Below, one piece after another: positions 55,230-63,954 of a stretch of 64,000 bases of DNA; positions within the stretch are counted from its first letter, which is position 1; every line of letters begins with the position of its first letter. The stretch is from Hormoscilla sp. GM7CHS1pb. GTDB lineage: Bacteria > Cyanobacteriota > Cyanobacteriia > Cyanobacteriales > Desertifilaceae. The stretch lies in assembly GCA_014323675.1 (NCBI GenBank), contig JACONN010000002.1, positions 2,772,001 through 2,836,000 of the forward strand, in the 5' to 3' direction. The notes below the pieces were generated by a model. It was given only the letters and a program-made list of their open reading frames with translations. It was not told the origin of the DNA and did not search any database. The translations under genes and the position numbers were made by a program.

Positions 55230-55835
55230 TCATTTTTCTCCCGCCATCCAAACTAGGTAACCTAACATCCGATCTACTGGTGGCAAGGAATACACATTCA
55301 GGTCTATTGTGAGGGTTGATTGCACTAAGCTCATAAACTGCCATTGAATCCCATTACTCACACTACCATAAATCCTCGGGATGGGATTAGATTGCGCCTC
55401 ATTAAACCGTTGAACGGCAACCATCTCAGCAATGCACTGACCAAAACCTGTTTTCAGATCGGTTCTCTTCGCTTCCACCACCACAACCGCTGGCGCTTCA
55501 ATTTCTAGGACTGCTGTTGAACGGGTGAGCAAAAAATCACAGACCCCATTTAGCCCCACTGATTCATCGACATTAAATTCTTCTCCAGAAAATAGGCTAA
55601 CCTGACGATCTAACTTTCGTCTTACTTCTAGCAGCATTGGGTAGATAATTCCTTCCGAACGGGCCTTCTCACTTCCAGATGTCCCTACTATTGGTAAGCT
55701 TTCTTGGAGATAGCCCTCTAGGATGGGGGAAGGTTCGATCGCCTCTATCTCTGGCAAAAAGCGATCGCCCTCAACCACGGTCAAGTTGAAAGCTGTTTTG
55801 GCGCTGCTAATGGTTTTGAACTGACTGTAAGACAT
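55230..55835 (-). CDS. PD-(D/E)XK nuclease-like protein, candidate restriction partner
   Basis: A 201-residue protein. The core GVCDFLLTRS (Asp of the fold) followed by AVVVVEAKRTDLKTGFGQCI (E-x-K) has the spacing of a PD-(D/E)XK active site, with a helical QCIAEMVAVQRFN after it. This family is frequent in cyanobacteria, usually without a known role. Here it is 16 bp upstream of the DNA methyltransferase on the same strand, so it may be the endonuclease of a restriction-modification system. It could instead be an unrelated cyanobacterial nuclease-fold protein. Confidence 0.65.
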   Translation of the reverse strand: MSYSQFKTISSAKTAFNLTVVEGDRFLPEIEAIEPSPILEGYLQESLPIVGTSGSEKARSEGIIYPMLLEVRRKLDRQVSLFSGEEFNVDESVGLNGVCDFLLTRSTAVLEIEAPAVVVVEAKRTDLKTGFGQCIAEMVAVQRFNEAQSNPIPRIYGSVSNGIQWQFMSLVQSTLTIDLNVYSLPPVDRMLGYLVWMAGEK

Positions 55836-55877
55836 AAAATAACTTCCAGATAGAGTTCAAAGAAAGAATACAAGTTG

Positions 55878-55899
55878 ACAATTGACAATTGTCAATTGT
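55878..55899. repeat. 22-bp perfect palindrome
   Basis: ACAATTGACAA joined directly to TTGTCAATTGT. It lies between the flavoprotein stop and the nuclease-like gene and may act as a terminator for the former. Confidence 0.6.
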
Positions 55900-55906
55900 T
55901 CAAAAC

Positions 55907-57169
55907 CTACATTCCCATTGCCTGACCTGCCAACCAACCAGTAGTCCAGGCACTCTGGAAATTGAACCCGCCAGTAACGCCATCAATATCCAGAATTTCC
56001 CCGGCAAAATATAAACCCCGACAACAGCGACTCTCCATTGTTTGAAAATTCACTTCCTGCAAACTCACTCCACCACAAGTGACGAACTCTTCCTTAAACA
56101 CCCCTTTACCTGTAATTTGATAAGTTCCTTGGTTCAGTTCTAGCACCAACTCGTGCAAGAATTTATTAGATAACCCTGCCCATCTATCCCGTTCGCTAAT
56201 ACCGACATTATACACTAACTGCTGCCAAAGACGGCGGGGGATGGGAACCGGACAGCTAGATGCGATCGCCCGCTTGGGCAGTTGGGACTTGACCTGCAAC
56301 AGCATGTTCCGCAATTGTTCTTGCTGGTACTGGGGCAACCAATTTACTATTAATGATGTCTGATAACCGCATTCATGCAAAACCCTCGCCCCCCAAGCAG
56401 AAAGTTTCAAGATCGCCGGACCACTCAACCCCCAATGGGTAATTAACAATGGTCCAGTTTGTGCTAACTTGGCTATGGGCAACTGCACTCGCACATTTTC
56501 CACGGAAACCCCTGCTAAACCTTCAATCCGAGGATCGGAAATCTTAAAAGTAAACAAAGAAGGAACGGGTGGGATAATTTGATGACCATTAGCTGCTGCT
56601 AGTTGATAACCCCGTCGGTTGCTACCTGTGGCCAGAAGGACGAGATCGGCCTCTAACCTTTCTCCCGACTTCAACCCGACTACAAACCCATCCGGTTTTC
56701 GATGTCTCTCGGGAGCGCTAATCGCACTACCCAAGAGACATCGACGCGAAACGGAAACCACTGTTGCACCTGTACGCATATTCACCCCAGCCCTGATCGC
56801 CCCTTGCAGGAGACAATCTACAATAGTTTGGGAATCATCCGTAACGGGAAACATCCGTCCATCGGCCTCAGTTTTCAACTGCACCCCGTGGGAGGCGAAC
56901 CAGTTAACAGTATCCCGGGGTTGAAAGCGGGTGAAAGGGCCCCGCAACGCTTTACCACCTCTAGGGTAATTTTGTACCAGCGTAGCGGGGTCGAAATAAT
57001 CATGAGTCACGTTACAGCGTCCGCCCCCAGAGATGCGGACCTTTCCTAGCAGTTCGACTCCTGCTTCTAGTAACGTGACTTGGGTGTGTTCGTGGCAAGT
57101 CGCGCAGGCGATCGCCCCAAAAACGCCCGCCGCGCCACCACCGACCACCACAACTCGCTGCCAACTCAT
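55907..57169 (-). CDS. HI0933/YhiN family FAD-dependent oxidoreductase
   Basis: 420 residues from ATG 57169. The dinucleotide fold is at the N-terminus (VVVGGGAAGVFGAIACA). RISGGGRCNVTHD is a family hallmark, and GGFNFQSAWTTGWLAGQAMG at the end closes the FAD site. Enzymes of this family are thought to be reductases, but physiological substrates are mostly unknown. Its start lies five bases from the end of a rubredoxin gene on the same strand, so a rubredoxin-dependent electron path is plausible. Confidence 0.85.
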   Translation of the reverse strand: MSWQRVVVVGGGAAGVFGAIACATCHEHTQVTLLEAGVELLGKVRISGGGRCNVTHDYFDPATLVQNYPRGGKALRGPFTRFQPRDTVNWFASHGVQLKTEADGRMFPVTDDSQTIVDCLLQGAIRAGVNMRTGATVVSVSRRCLLGSAISAPERHRKPDGFVVGLKSGERLEADLVLLATGSNRRGYQLAAANGHQIIPPVPSLFTFKISDPRIEGLAGVSVENVRVQLPIAKLAQTGPLLITHWGLSGPAILKLSAWGARVLHECGYQTSLIVNWLPQYQQEQLRNMLLQVKSQLPKRAIASSCPVPIPRRLWQQLVYNVGISERDRWAGLSNKFLHELVLELNQGTYQITGKGVFKEEFVTCGGVSLQEVNFQTMESRCCRGLYFAGEILDIDGVTGGFNFQSAWTTGWLAGQAMGM

Positions 57170-57174
57170 CAAAT

Positions 57175-57336
57175 TTAATCTTCCCGTTCAAAATCCTCTT
57201 TTCCCACCCCGCATACCGGACATACCCAGTCGTCGGGGATATCTTCAAAGGCCGTTCCTGGTGCTATGTCGCTATCTGGATCGCCCTCTTCCGGGTCATA
57301 GACGTAACCGCAGGTGGTGCATACATATTTCTTCAT
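57175..57336 (-). CDS. Rubredoxin
   Basis: A 53-residue protein from ATG 57336: [20 protein letters not shown], a middle [15 protein letters not shown], and [12 protein letters not shown]. Two C-x2-C motifs (YVCTTCGY and WVCPVCGV) form the Fe(Cys)4 centre of a small soluble one-electron carrier. It lacks the membrane anchor of photosystem-linked RubA. The stop lies five bases before the flavoprotein start, so the two are surely co-transcribed; rubredoxin may donate to, or accept from, the flavoprotein. Confidence 0.93.
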   Translation of the reverse strand: MKKYVCTTCGYVYDPEEGDPDSDIAPGTAFEDIPDDWVCPVCGVGKEDFERED

Positions 57337-57395
57337 GTTGGTGTTCTCCTCATCTTGCCTGGATCTTACCAGTTTATTACACCTGAATTATAGAA

Positions 57396-57428
57396 AGAAA
57401 CCAGGTATATGGGAAAAACCTGGTTTCT
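57396..57428. repeat. AGAAACCAGGT inverted repeat
   Basis: AGAAACCAGGT (57396-57406) and ACCTGGTTTCT (57418-57428) are perfect complements around 11 bases. It is a member of the AGAAACC family, between the Imm8 stop and the rubredoxin start. A 17-base palindrome of the same family (GAGAAACCTGGTTTCTC) lies at 57866-57882. Confidence 0.7.
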
Positions 57429-57471
57429 GGGCGACTGGTGAATATGTCCGTAGCGAGAATCTCCTCCCATC

Positions 57472-57840
57472 TCAAAGAGTATTGTAATCTTCAAATTCCC
57501 AGCGACCGTATCGACTCAAGCGTGAGGCAACCGTTTTCCAGTCCGGCGCTTCCGCTTCATCACATAATCCCTGAATCACCTGCCAAATTAGACTGTAATC
57601 ATATTTGGGCAGCAGCAGATAATGCCTGCCCAAAACATATCCAGTTGACGACATCTTGTTTTCTAACCAGCGAGGACTGCATACCATAAAGTCAAAGGAC
57701 TCACAACCTTGTTGTCCCTTTGGTCCCACCATTGCCTGCACCAACAACCCAAAGCATTCAGCATCTAGGGGCGTAAACAAGGGCAAGTCAACAGCATCTG
57801 GACTGTGTAGACGACGTAACTCTGCTTGGATAATTTTCAT
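57472..57840 (-). CDS. Imm8 family immunity-like protein
   Basis: A 122-residue protein with the Imm8 pattern: an RRLHSPDAVDLPLFTPLD opening, then CFGLLVQAMVGPKGQQGCES and FDFMVCSPRWLENKM. Imm8 proteins neutralise toxins of contact-dependent or polymorphic systems. No toxin gene adjoins it, so it is an orphan immunity gene that could protect against neighbours. Related to the toxin and immunity pieces at 21-25 kb only by theme. Confidence 0.75.
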   Translation of the reverse strand: MKIIQAELRRLHSPDAVDLPLFTPLDAECFGLLVQAMVGPKGQQGCESFDFMVCSPRWLENKMSSTGYVLGRHYLLLPKYDYSLIWQVIQGLCDEAEAPDWKTVASRLSRYGRWEFEDYNTL

Positions 57841-57947
57841 TGCTAGTGGTCCTCTAACATCGGTCGAGAAACCTGGTTTCTCTCGTCAGATCATTGATAT
57901 CTTGTTAATAGCGGTACCAGAAACCCTGTTTCTCGCTTCTAATTTAC

Positions 57948-58601
57948 CTATGGAAAAAAGTAATGCTTGAGGATGTAGACTATTGCCCCACAAAACGGTG
58001 TATATTTACCTTCTGCATCCGGTCGATCGTACCTAACAGCCAGTTGTTGGATTTCCTCATTAGTGCAATCTTCTATACCTATCAATATCTTATCAATTGC
58101 TTTACGGCGCATTCTTTGCAGCTTATTAATATTAAGTCCCAGACTTTCGATCGTTTCCTTGGCAGCAGCTTGCTTGTCCGGATCGTCCGTTGGCTGAATT
58201 TCTCCAGAACCCGTGTACTTAAAAAAATCCGCACAGTTAGCTTCTATTGGCGAAACCATCAGATTCTCATCATACCATTCTCCTTTCTTATGCCCGCAAT
58301 GCACTGGTTTCGGGGGTGGTGTTTCACTTTCCCCTTGACAGGAAGCTAGCATATTCCTATATTCCAGTGCTAGATGGGGATGGGTACTGCGAGGTTTGAG
58401 ATGTTCTATATGACAAGTTTCTCTTGTAATTCGCATCCCGCAGTAACAACAGATGAAACCTTGCTCTTGTAACAAGGCGTTATAAACATCTGTTTTCTCC
58501 CGTCCGCTGAGAAGATCGTAGCTAGGTGTCCAGTCTTCGTTAGCGAGTGCTTTCCATGCAGTCAAGCTTTCTGGTTCTTCACCTTTCTTGATATATTTCA
58601 T
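57948..58601 (-). CDS. HNH nuclease of a Septu-like pair (PtuB-like, TIGR02646 type)
   Basis: A 217-residue protein. The zinc and HNH features are GFICCYCGMRITRETCHIEH followed by LKPRSTHPHLALEYRNML. C-x2-C, the H-I-E-H catalytic pair and the downstream N are all visible. A helical tail follows (ESLGLNINKLQRMRRKAIDK). Its start overlaps the stop of the AAA ATPase gene by four bases. An ATPase/HNH pair of this kind is the Septu anti-phage system, and is also the effector of some retrons; no reverse transcriptase is present here. Confidence 0.8.
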   Translation of the reverse strand: MKYIKKGEEPESLTAWKALANEDWTPSYDLLSGREKTDVYNALLQEQGFICCYCGMRITRETCHIEHLKPRSTHPHLALEYRNMLASCQGESETPPPKPVHCGHKKGEWYDENLMVSPIEANCADFFKYTGSGEIQPTDDPDKQAAAKETIESLGLNINKLQRMRRKAIDKILIGIEDCTNEEIQQLAVRYDRPDAEGKYTPFCGAIVYILKHYFFP

Positions 58602-59878
58602 CGATTGAGAATTTCCCTCCTGCGGATCAGTACATCAGCGCTAACGAATTCTGGTTCATCTGTGCCAATTTCTTTTGCCAACTGTTGGCGCAACTCTCTA
58701 GCACCATTGATATCTCTCTTGTCGATCAGTCGGAATAACTCTAGGAGACGATCTTTGATATCTTGAGGACGTTCGGGAACATCCATCAAGTCTTCCAAAA
58801 TGCGATTGCTATCTCGACCAAAGGAACTTGACGGACGCTTGGCAACAATTCCATTATCTGTTTTTTCTAGAATGTAAATTCCCTGGGGTTTAACGTGACT
58901 GACTACTTGTGGTGAATGGGTGGTGACAATAAATTGGCAGTTGGGGAACGTTCGCGTTAATGCTGGAATAATCTCCCGTTGCCATTTGGGGTGAAGGTGT
59001 AATTCAATTTCATCGATGAGAACGACGCCTTTGCCTTGGAGTGGATCTGATAAACCTGGGTTAGCAATTGCTAAACGCCTTGCCAAGTCTCCTACCATTG
59101 CTAGCAAGCATTTTTCGCCATCGGAAAGTTGGTTGACGATCAATTCTTCACCTTTCTTTTCCACAGTCATGCGGACAGGAGAACGCCTGACACGCAAATT
59201 TGAAAATTCTGGTGTCAGTAAATATATCGCTTTTATAACAGCTTCCAACTGTACATCCCGGTATTTGATTATGTGATATTCTATCTCTTTTTCATTTTCT
59301 TGCTGGCGTAATAATTCTAGTTTGTTTTCATTTTCTATATCCTCTTGATTTCTAAACCATTCAAAAAATCTCCTAAAGTCTATTTCCCCACTTTCAAGCG
59401 CACCATCATAGGCATCGATCGGCTCAAATGAATGCTGCGTGCGAATCCTTAACGGAATATCCAGCACTACACGATTTACAGCATAAGAAATCACAATTGG
59501 CAATTGAGGATCGTCGTTTAACTGGCTATGTATCTTTTCGACAAATGTTTCCAACTCTGTTAGCTTGCTGCTGGTATCTCCATTCCGAGCCTTTGTTAAA
59601 GACCAAGTTACTTTCCCATCGTCATGTAAAATATCAATCTCGTTATGTGTCTCGCTGTCTTTATTCGTAATATCTTCGTTCTTGAATGGCCGTTCCGAAT
59701 TGCTTTGAGTTTGAATTCTTCCTGTGAACCAAGACAGCAAAATTGAGATACAATCCAGAATACTAGATTTCCCCACGCCGTTGATACCGATGAGTACGGT
59801 TGGTCCGTCAGCATCGAACTCCAGGGTCATCTGGTCAATTCCGCGAAATGCTTTTATGCTCAAGCGCTTAACTCTCAT
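58598..59878 (-). CDS. AAA/SMC-like ATPase of a Septu-like pair (PtuA-like)
   Basis: A 426-residue ABC/SMC-type ATPase. Walker A is GINGVGKSS (about residues 32-40), the signature region is QLSDGEKCLLAMVGDLA, and Walker B is VVLIDEIELHLHPKW, followed by FIVTTHSPQVV. The insert between (residues 70-250) is helical. With the overlapping HNH gene it forms a complete two-gene unit. PtuA/PtuB are thought to sense infection and degrade DNA. The N-terminus MRVKRLSIKAFRGIDQMTLE is typical of the OLD/RloA-like ATPases. Confidence 0.8.
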   Translation of the reverse strand: MRVKRLSIKAFRGIDQMTLEFDADGPTVLIGINGVGKSSILDCISILLSWFTGRIQTQSNSERPFKNEDITNKDSETHNEIDILHDDGKVTWSLTKARNGDTSSKLTELETFVEKIHSQLNDDPQLPIVISYAVNRVVLDIPLRIRTQHSFEPIDAYDGALESGEIDFRRFFEWFRNQEDIENENKLELLRQQENEKEIEYHIIKYRDVQLEAVIKAIYLLTPEFSNLRVRRSPVRMTVEKKGEELIVNQLSDGEKCLLAMVGDLARRLAIANPGLSDPLQGKGVVLIDEIELHLHPKWQREIIPALTRTFPNCQFIVTTHSPQVVSHVKPQGIYILEKTDNGIVAKRPSSSFGRDSNRILEDLMDVPERPQDIKDRLLELFRLIDKRDINGARELRQQLAKEIGTDEPEFVSADVLIRRREILNR

Positions 59879-59951
59879 GGTTTTCTCCTTCTCTCTCTTG
59901 CTATGGTAACATTAACTCAACCTATGGCGACATTAGCTCCAGATGGCTGCG

Positions 59952-59987
59952 CCGTGTCTCGTGGGTAGTGCGATTAGCGAGACACGG
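59952..59987. repeat. Hairpin with conserved GTAGTGCGATTAG loop (copy C)
   Basis: CCGTGTCTCG (59952-59961) and CGAGACACGG (59978-59987) form a perfect ten-base-pair stem around a 16-base loop (TGGGTAGTGCGATTAG). The loop matches the core of copies A (2056) and B (25339), but the stem sequence is different. ATGGCTGCGCC precedes it, as in the 20893 repeats. Confidence 0.75.
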
Positions 59988-60127
59988 CCTACACAACCAG
60001 TATATAACAAGTCGTGCAGGAGTCGTGCAATAAGCTCCCTCCCAGGGAGATCCCTCGCAGGGAGGATATCTTAACTCCCTCGATCTGAGATCCCCCAGAA
60101 TGTTTGCACTTTTGATGCGCGACTTGC

Positions 60128-60274
60128 TATAACGGTAGTGGGTCATAGAGGGTACAAGTAGTGATTTGACTACGGTCCTGTGTCCCCCGTGCTCAACCGC
60201 GCTCCCGGGGGGACACAGCCCGTCCTGGGTTTCAGGCACTAAAATCACTACCGTCTGGGACCACTACCGCTATA
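60128..60274 (+). promoter_or_regulatory. Nested three-stem inverted repeat directly upstream of the globin gene
   Basis: Outer arms: TATAACGGTAGTGGGTC (60128-60144) and GACCACTACCGCTATA (60259-60274), pairing over 15-16 positions. Middle arms: GTAGTGATTT (60158-60167) and AAATCACTAC (60242-60251), perfect. Inner arms: CTGTGTCCCCC (60178-60188) and GGGGGACACAG (60208-60218), perfect. The outer right arm ends at the globin ribosome site (AAGGAGG, 60274-60280). If transcribed, it forms one long branched-free leader stem, either a regulatory RNA or a MITE-like insertion. Confidence 0.65.
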
Positions 60275-60289
60275 AGGAGGAAAATTTCT

Positions 60290-60709
60290 ATGTCTCTGAA
60301 CGTCGAACTGTTAGAACAAAGTTTTGATCTCATCAAACCCCGTGCGGACGAATTTTCCACGAGCTTCTATAACAACCTGTTTACGGACAATCCCGAAGCT
60401 AAACCATTGTTTGCCAATACAGACATGGAAACGCAGAAAAAGAAGCTGATGGATTCATTAGTATTAGTAGTTGACAATCTCCACCAACCTGATGTGCTGA
60501 CGAAGACATTGAAGGAACTGGGAGCCCGCCACGTGGAATATGGCACTTTGTCAGAACATTACCCCTTGGTAGGAGGAGCCATTCTGAAGACTTTTGAGTC
60601 CTATCTGGGTTCAGACTGGACGCCAGAAGTGAAACAGGCTTGGGTGGATGCCTATGGGGCAATTACTGAATTGATGTTAGCAGGAGCCGAAGAGGCGAAA
60701 TCAGCCTAG
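60290..60709 (+). CDS. Single-domain globin (flavohaemoglobin-type globin domain)
   Basis: A 139-residue single-domain globin. The proximal His is in LKELGARHVEYGTL (about residue 82), with the start SLNVELLEQSFDLIKPRADE, the E-helix Q in DMETQKKKLMDSL and the C-terminal WVDAYGAITELML. It has no reductase domain. Such globins bind O2 or NO and are often involved in NO or oxygen handling. It has a strong AAGGAGG site, preceded immediately by an unusual 147-base nested inverted repeat that may control it. Confidence 0.9.
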   Translation: MSLNVELLEQSFDLIKPRADEFSTSFYNNLFTDNPEAKPLFANTDMETQKKKLMDSLVLVVDNLHQPDVLTKTLKELGARHVEYGTLSEHYPLVGGAILKTFESYLGSDWTPEVKQAWVDAYGAITELMLAGAEEAKSA

Positions 60710-60881
60710 TGTCAGTGGTCAGTTGTATTAGAGGTAGGTGGTCAGCGATCAACTAACAACTATAGAGAGTCTAAATCAGTTGTGCAAATCGATCCCTTTA
60801 TGCAATAAGCGCGAACCTAAATAATTTGTGTAAATTTTACCGAGGGGGCGAAGGCGACTTAAACCCTTGTCTGGTAAGGGT

Positions 60882-61160
60882 TTAATTTCCAATCGCCCCG
60901 CAGCACAACTCTCTTTGAGGCTTGCTATACCAAAGCCTGGAACTCGTCCCGCGAATTTCATCTGCATTATCAACTTGCGCTTGCGACTGCTGTCCAGAAG
61001 AAAAGAGTAATTCTACAGGCGTCATCAGTAAGGCGATCGCCACTAATATTACCCCCACATAAGAGTTAACATGCTGGCGAACTGGCCCAAGTATTTGCTC
61101 ATCATCCATGTCCCAACATAAATGAGTATAAGCCAAAGTTTCCAGGTTTTCTAGCACCAC
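60882..61160 (-). CDS. Small membrane-spanning hypothetical protein
   Basis: A 92-residue frame with a single hydrophobic segment (YVGVILVAIALLMTPVELLF) after an N-terminal part with ENLETLAYTHLCWDMDDEQI. I do not recognise a family. The C-terminal 25 residues look less like coding sequence and the gene may be cut or fused there. No clear ribosome site is seen. The neighbours give no clue. Confidence 0.35.
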   Translation of the reverse strand: MVLENLETLAYTHLCWDMDDEQILGPVRQHVNSYVGVILVAIALLMTPVELLFSSGQQSQAQVDNADEIRGTSSRLWYSKPQRELCCGAIGN

Positions 61161-61190
61161 CTAAAAAATATCTAATAGTTGTTATTAGTA

Positions 61191-61209
61191 GCCCGCGCAG
61201 GCGGGTTTT
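61191..61209 (+). terminator. Short GC hairpin followed by T-rich sequence
   Basis: CCCGC-GCAG-GCGGG followed by TTTTG, in the gap between the minus-strand small gene and the DUF4112 gene. No plus-strand gene is close enough upstream for it to be a clear terminator. Confidence 0.35.
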
Positions 61210-61337
61210 GTTATTGTCGCCCCACCAGAAATGGTGAGGGTGGGGGCGATCGCCCTTGACAGAAGCTAATTATAATAGTAATAGATTGATATTGTCAAGG
61301 CAATCAGACTCAGTAACTAAGACAGAAGGATATACCA

Positions 61338-61855
61338 ATGGTGCAGCCTCCCCAGAGATCTCCCCTAGTCAACATTGGACAACCAGACCGCAAGCAAGCA
61401 AGCATAGAACGTCTCCGCACCATCAGCCGTCTGCTAGACAACGCAATTTCCATTCCAGGTACAGACTATGGTGTAGGGATAGACCCACTGCTGGGGCTAC
61501 TGCCAGTCGGTGGCGATTTGATTAGCTCGATTTTCTCCGCTTATATGGTAGTAGAAGCGGTACGATTGGGCCTGCCCAGAGAAAGCCTAATAAGAATGGC
61601 GATCAACCTGATCCTGGACACCCTAGCTGGTACAGTGCCAGTGGTGGGGGACCTGTTTGATGTTGCCTGGAAAGCCAATGCCAGGAATATGGAACTGATA
61701 GAATCCCATATGCAATCCCCCTGTCCAGCCAAAAAGCAGACAAGTGGTTCGTGTTCCTGCTGTTGACAGGGTTAGGTCTAATGGTGGTTGGTGCAGCGAC
61801 TTTGACCATCACGATTATCGCACTGGTGCTAAACATGTTGGGCCATTTATTCTAA
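61338..61855 (+). CDS. DUF4112 membrane protein (frameshifted)
   Basis: 172 residues when repaired. The DUF4112 core is PGTDYGVGIDPLLGLLPVGG, then DLISSIFSAYMVVEAVRLGL and LDTLAGTVPVVGDLFDVAWK. The frame breaks near 61720 in TCCCCCTG; one more C gives MQSPLSSQKADKWFVFLLL and a C-terminal transmembrane helix, ending at TAA 61853. The family is widespread and of unknown function. The error type (loss from a C-run) matches hemB and others. Confidence 0.8.
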
Positions 61856-61946
61856 ATCTGGTGAACGGACAGGCGATCCGCCCGGACTACGTCTCGGACG
61901 ACTGAAAATATGTGATAATGAGTCAGCCGTTGTCTGTGTCTCGCCG

Positions 61947-63008
61947 ATGGATCAGCCTGTAATCGACCTTGCCGAAGTCCTGAAGAACCAACCCCAACTG
62001 GATTTCCAGTTGCCATCGCCAGAAGATGAAGAGATTTCCGACCTAGAGTTTCAGCAGCAGTTGGAGTCCGCTTGGCAAGTATGCGATCGCTTTGACTTGC
62101 AAACGGACATCTGGCGGGGGCGGATCCTGCGGACCATCCGGGACCGAGAGAAAAAAGGCGGCGAAGGACGGGGGAAAGGATTTCTCAACTGGCTCAAGCA
62201 GCGGGATATTACTAAAAGCCAAGCTTATGCCTTGATTCAACTGGCCAATAGTGCCGATACCCTCTTGAGTGAAGGAAATATGGATCCAGAGGCCATCAAC
62301 AACTTCAGCAAACGCGCTTTTGTCGAAACGGCCAAATCGGATCCGGAAGTGCAACAGCTGGTTACCGATGCCGCCCAAAGAGGCGATCGCATTACCCGCC
62401 GAGAGGTCCGGCAACTAGCTGACGAATGGACAGCCATGTCCTCAGACTTACTGCCCGCAGAAGTTAAAGAACAGGCAACTACCGGTTCATTGCCGACCCG
62501 TCACCTAGCACCCCTGGTCAAAGAATTAGAGAAACTGCCAGAGTCTCACTTGCATGCCATAAAATCAGAAGTGGCCGAGCATCCAGATGTGGATACTGTC
62601 AAGCAGATGACCTCAGAAGCTCGCAACTTAGCCAAGTATCTAGACGCCGCTGCCCAAGTACAAGCATTAAATGATGCGCCCGTAGACATGGAAATGGCCT
62701 TAGAAGAAGCCCTGCGCCTGGGTTGTCTGAATACTGCTTCAGACCTGGTTAAGCAAGCCACCCAACTGGAGCAGACTATAGTCAAACTATACACCACCTG
62801 GAAACGTTTGGGCAATCTGGCAGATAGGGTATATGTAGAGACAGGCGCTTCCACCCCCCATCTGCGATCGCTCCTGGTCAGCTTGGGTATACTGACGGGA
62901 GAAGTGATGCAAGTCCCCTTGTCCGATTTTTCCGGAACGGTAGGGGGCGATCGCACCGTCCGCCTGCAAATCCTCTCCGATTCCCCAAGAACACTAGACC
63001 GCCTGTAG
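61947..63008 (+). CDS. Conserved-looking hypothetical protein upstream of the aldehyde oxygenase gene
   Basis: A 353-residue, largely helical, charged protein that I do not recognise. Residues about 50-130 (RILRTIRDREKKGGEGRGKG, then FLNWLKQRDITKSQAYALIQ) look like the helical start of DUF3102/ParB-like plasmid or phage regulators, where one helix pair recognises DNA. A long helical middle follows, and a C-terminal domain (about 255-353) contains LKQATQLEQTIVKLYTTWK-type helices. It ends 228 bp before the aldehyde oxygenase. No catalytic motif is visible. Confidence 0.6.
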   Translation: MDQPVIDLAEVLKNQPQLDFQLPSPEDEEISDLEFQQQLESAWQVCDRFDLQTDIWRGRILRTIRDREKKGGEGRGKGFLNWLKQRDITKSQAYALIQLANSADTLLSEGNMDPEAINNFSKRAFVETAKSDPEVQQLVTDAAQRGDRITRREVRQLADEWTAMSSDLLPAEVKEQATTGSLPTRHLAPLVKELEKLPESHLHAIKSEVAEHPDVDTVKQMTSEARNLAKYLDAAAQVQALNDAPVDMEMALEEALRLGCLNTASDLVKQATQLEQTIVKLYTTWKRLGNLADRVYVETGASTPHLRSLLVSLGILTGEVMQVPLSDFSGTVGGDRTVRLQILSDSPRTLDRL

Positions 63009-63236
63009 ACGATCGGGGACAAATGACCAGTCCCAGGGACATCGAGCGACCCCGAGACATCGAAACAAAGAGACCTATCTGGCCAACTGTAGTGATATCA
63101 TACTCTAGTTGTGGGCAGGGCGGTTGTAATCGGAGTCAGGCGATCGGGTATCATATAGATAGAAAGGATTTTTCCGAACAGAGGATACCAATCCCATGGG
63201 GATAATTTAAATTATAATCCAGGAGAGATTATACCT

Positions 63237-63932
63237 ATGCAGCAGCTAGCAGTCAGCACGGAACTAGACTTCCAGAGCGAAATATACAAAGACGCCTACA
63301 GCCGGATCAACGCGATCGTGATCGAAGGGGAAGAGGAGGCGAAGGAAAATTACATCAACCTGGCTAAACTGCTGCCAGACTGCTCCGATGAGCTAAAGAA
63401 GCTCTCCAAAATGGAAGGTCGCCACAAGAAAGGTTTTACAGCCTGTGGCAATAATCTGGGAGTGACGCCAGACATGGTATTCGCTAAAGAATATTTTAGC
63501 CAGTTGCACCAGAACTTCCAAGACGCCCTGGCAGCAGGGAACGTAGTAACCTGCCTTTTGATTCAAGCCCTGATTATAGAATGCTTCGCGATCGCTGCCT
63601 ACAATATCTACATCCCCGTGGCCGACCCCTTTGCTCGTAAAATCACAGAAGGCGTAGTCAAGGACGAGTATACTCACCTTAACTTCGGGGAAGAATGGCT
63701 GAAAGCCCACTTTGCTGAAGCCAAAGCCGAACTGCAAGCAGCAAATCGCCAAAATCTGCCCCTGGTCTGGAAAATGCTAAACGAAGTCACAGAGGACGCC
63801 CGCTTGCTGGGAATGGAAAAAGAAGCCCTGATAGAGGACTTCATGATCGCTTACGGAGAAGCCCTGGCCAATATAGGGTTTAACACCGGTGAGATAATGC
63901 GGATGTCAGCCTACGGTTTGGCAGCAGCCTAG
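63237..63932 (+). CDS. Aldehyde-deformylating oxygenase (alkane synthesis)
   Basis: A 231-residue ferritin-like di-iron enzyme that converts long-chain fatty aldehydes to alkanes or alkenes in cyanobacteria. Metal ligands lie in [33 protein letters not shown] and [14 protein letters not shown]. Full family length. Its usual partner, acyl-ACP reductase, normally follows immediately and should lie just beyond the right edge. A good ribosome site (AGGAGAG) precedes ATG 63237. Confidence 0.95.
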   Translation: MQQLAVSTELDFQSEIYKDAYSRINAIVIEGEEEAKENYINLAKLLPDCSDELKKLSKMEGRHKKGFTACGNNLGVTPDMVFAKEYFSQLHQNFQDALAAGNVVTCLLIQALIIECFAIAAYNIYIPVADPFARKITEGVVKDEYTHLNFGEEWLKAHFAEAKAELQAANRQNLPLVWKMLNEVTEDARLLGMEKEALIEDFMIAYGEALANIGFNTGEIMRMSAYGLAAA

Positions 63933-63954
63933 AAGCAGGGGAAAAAACAGCCGC

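Noticed and set aside
57948..59878. Retron effector module
   Set aside because: The ATPase/HNH pair is also used by some retrons, but I find no reverse transcriptase or retron RNA next to it.
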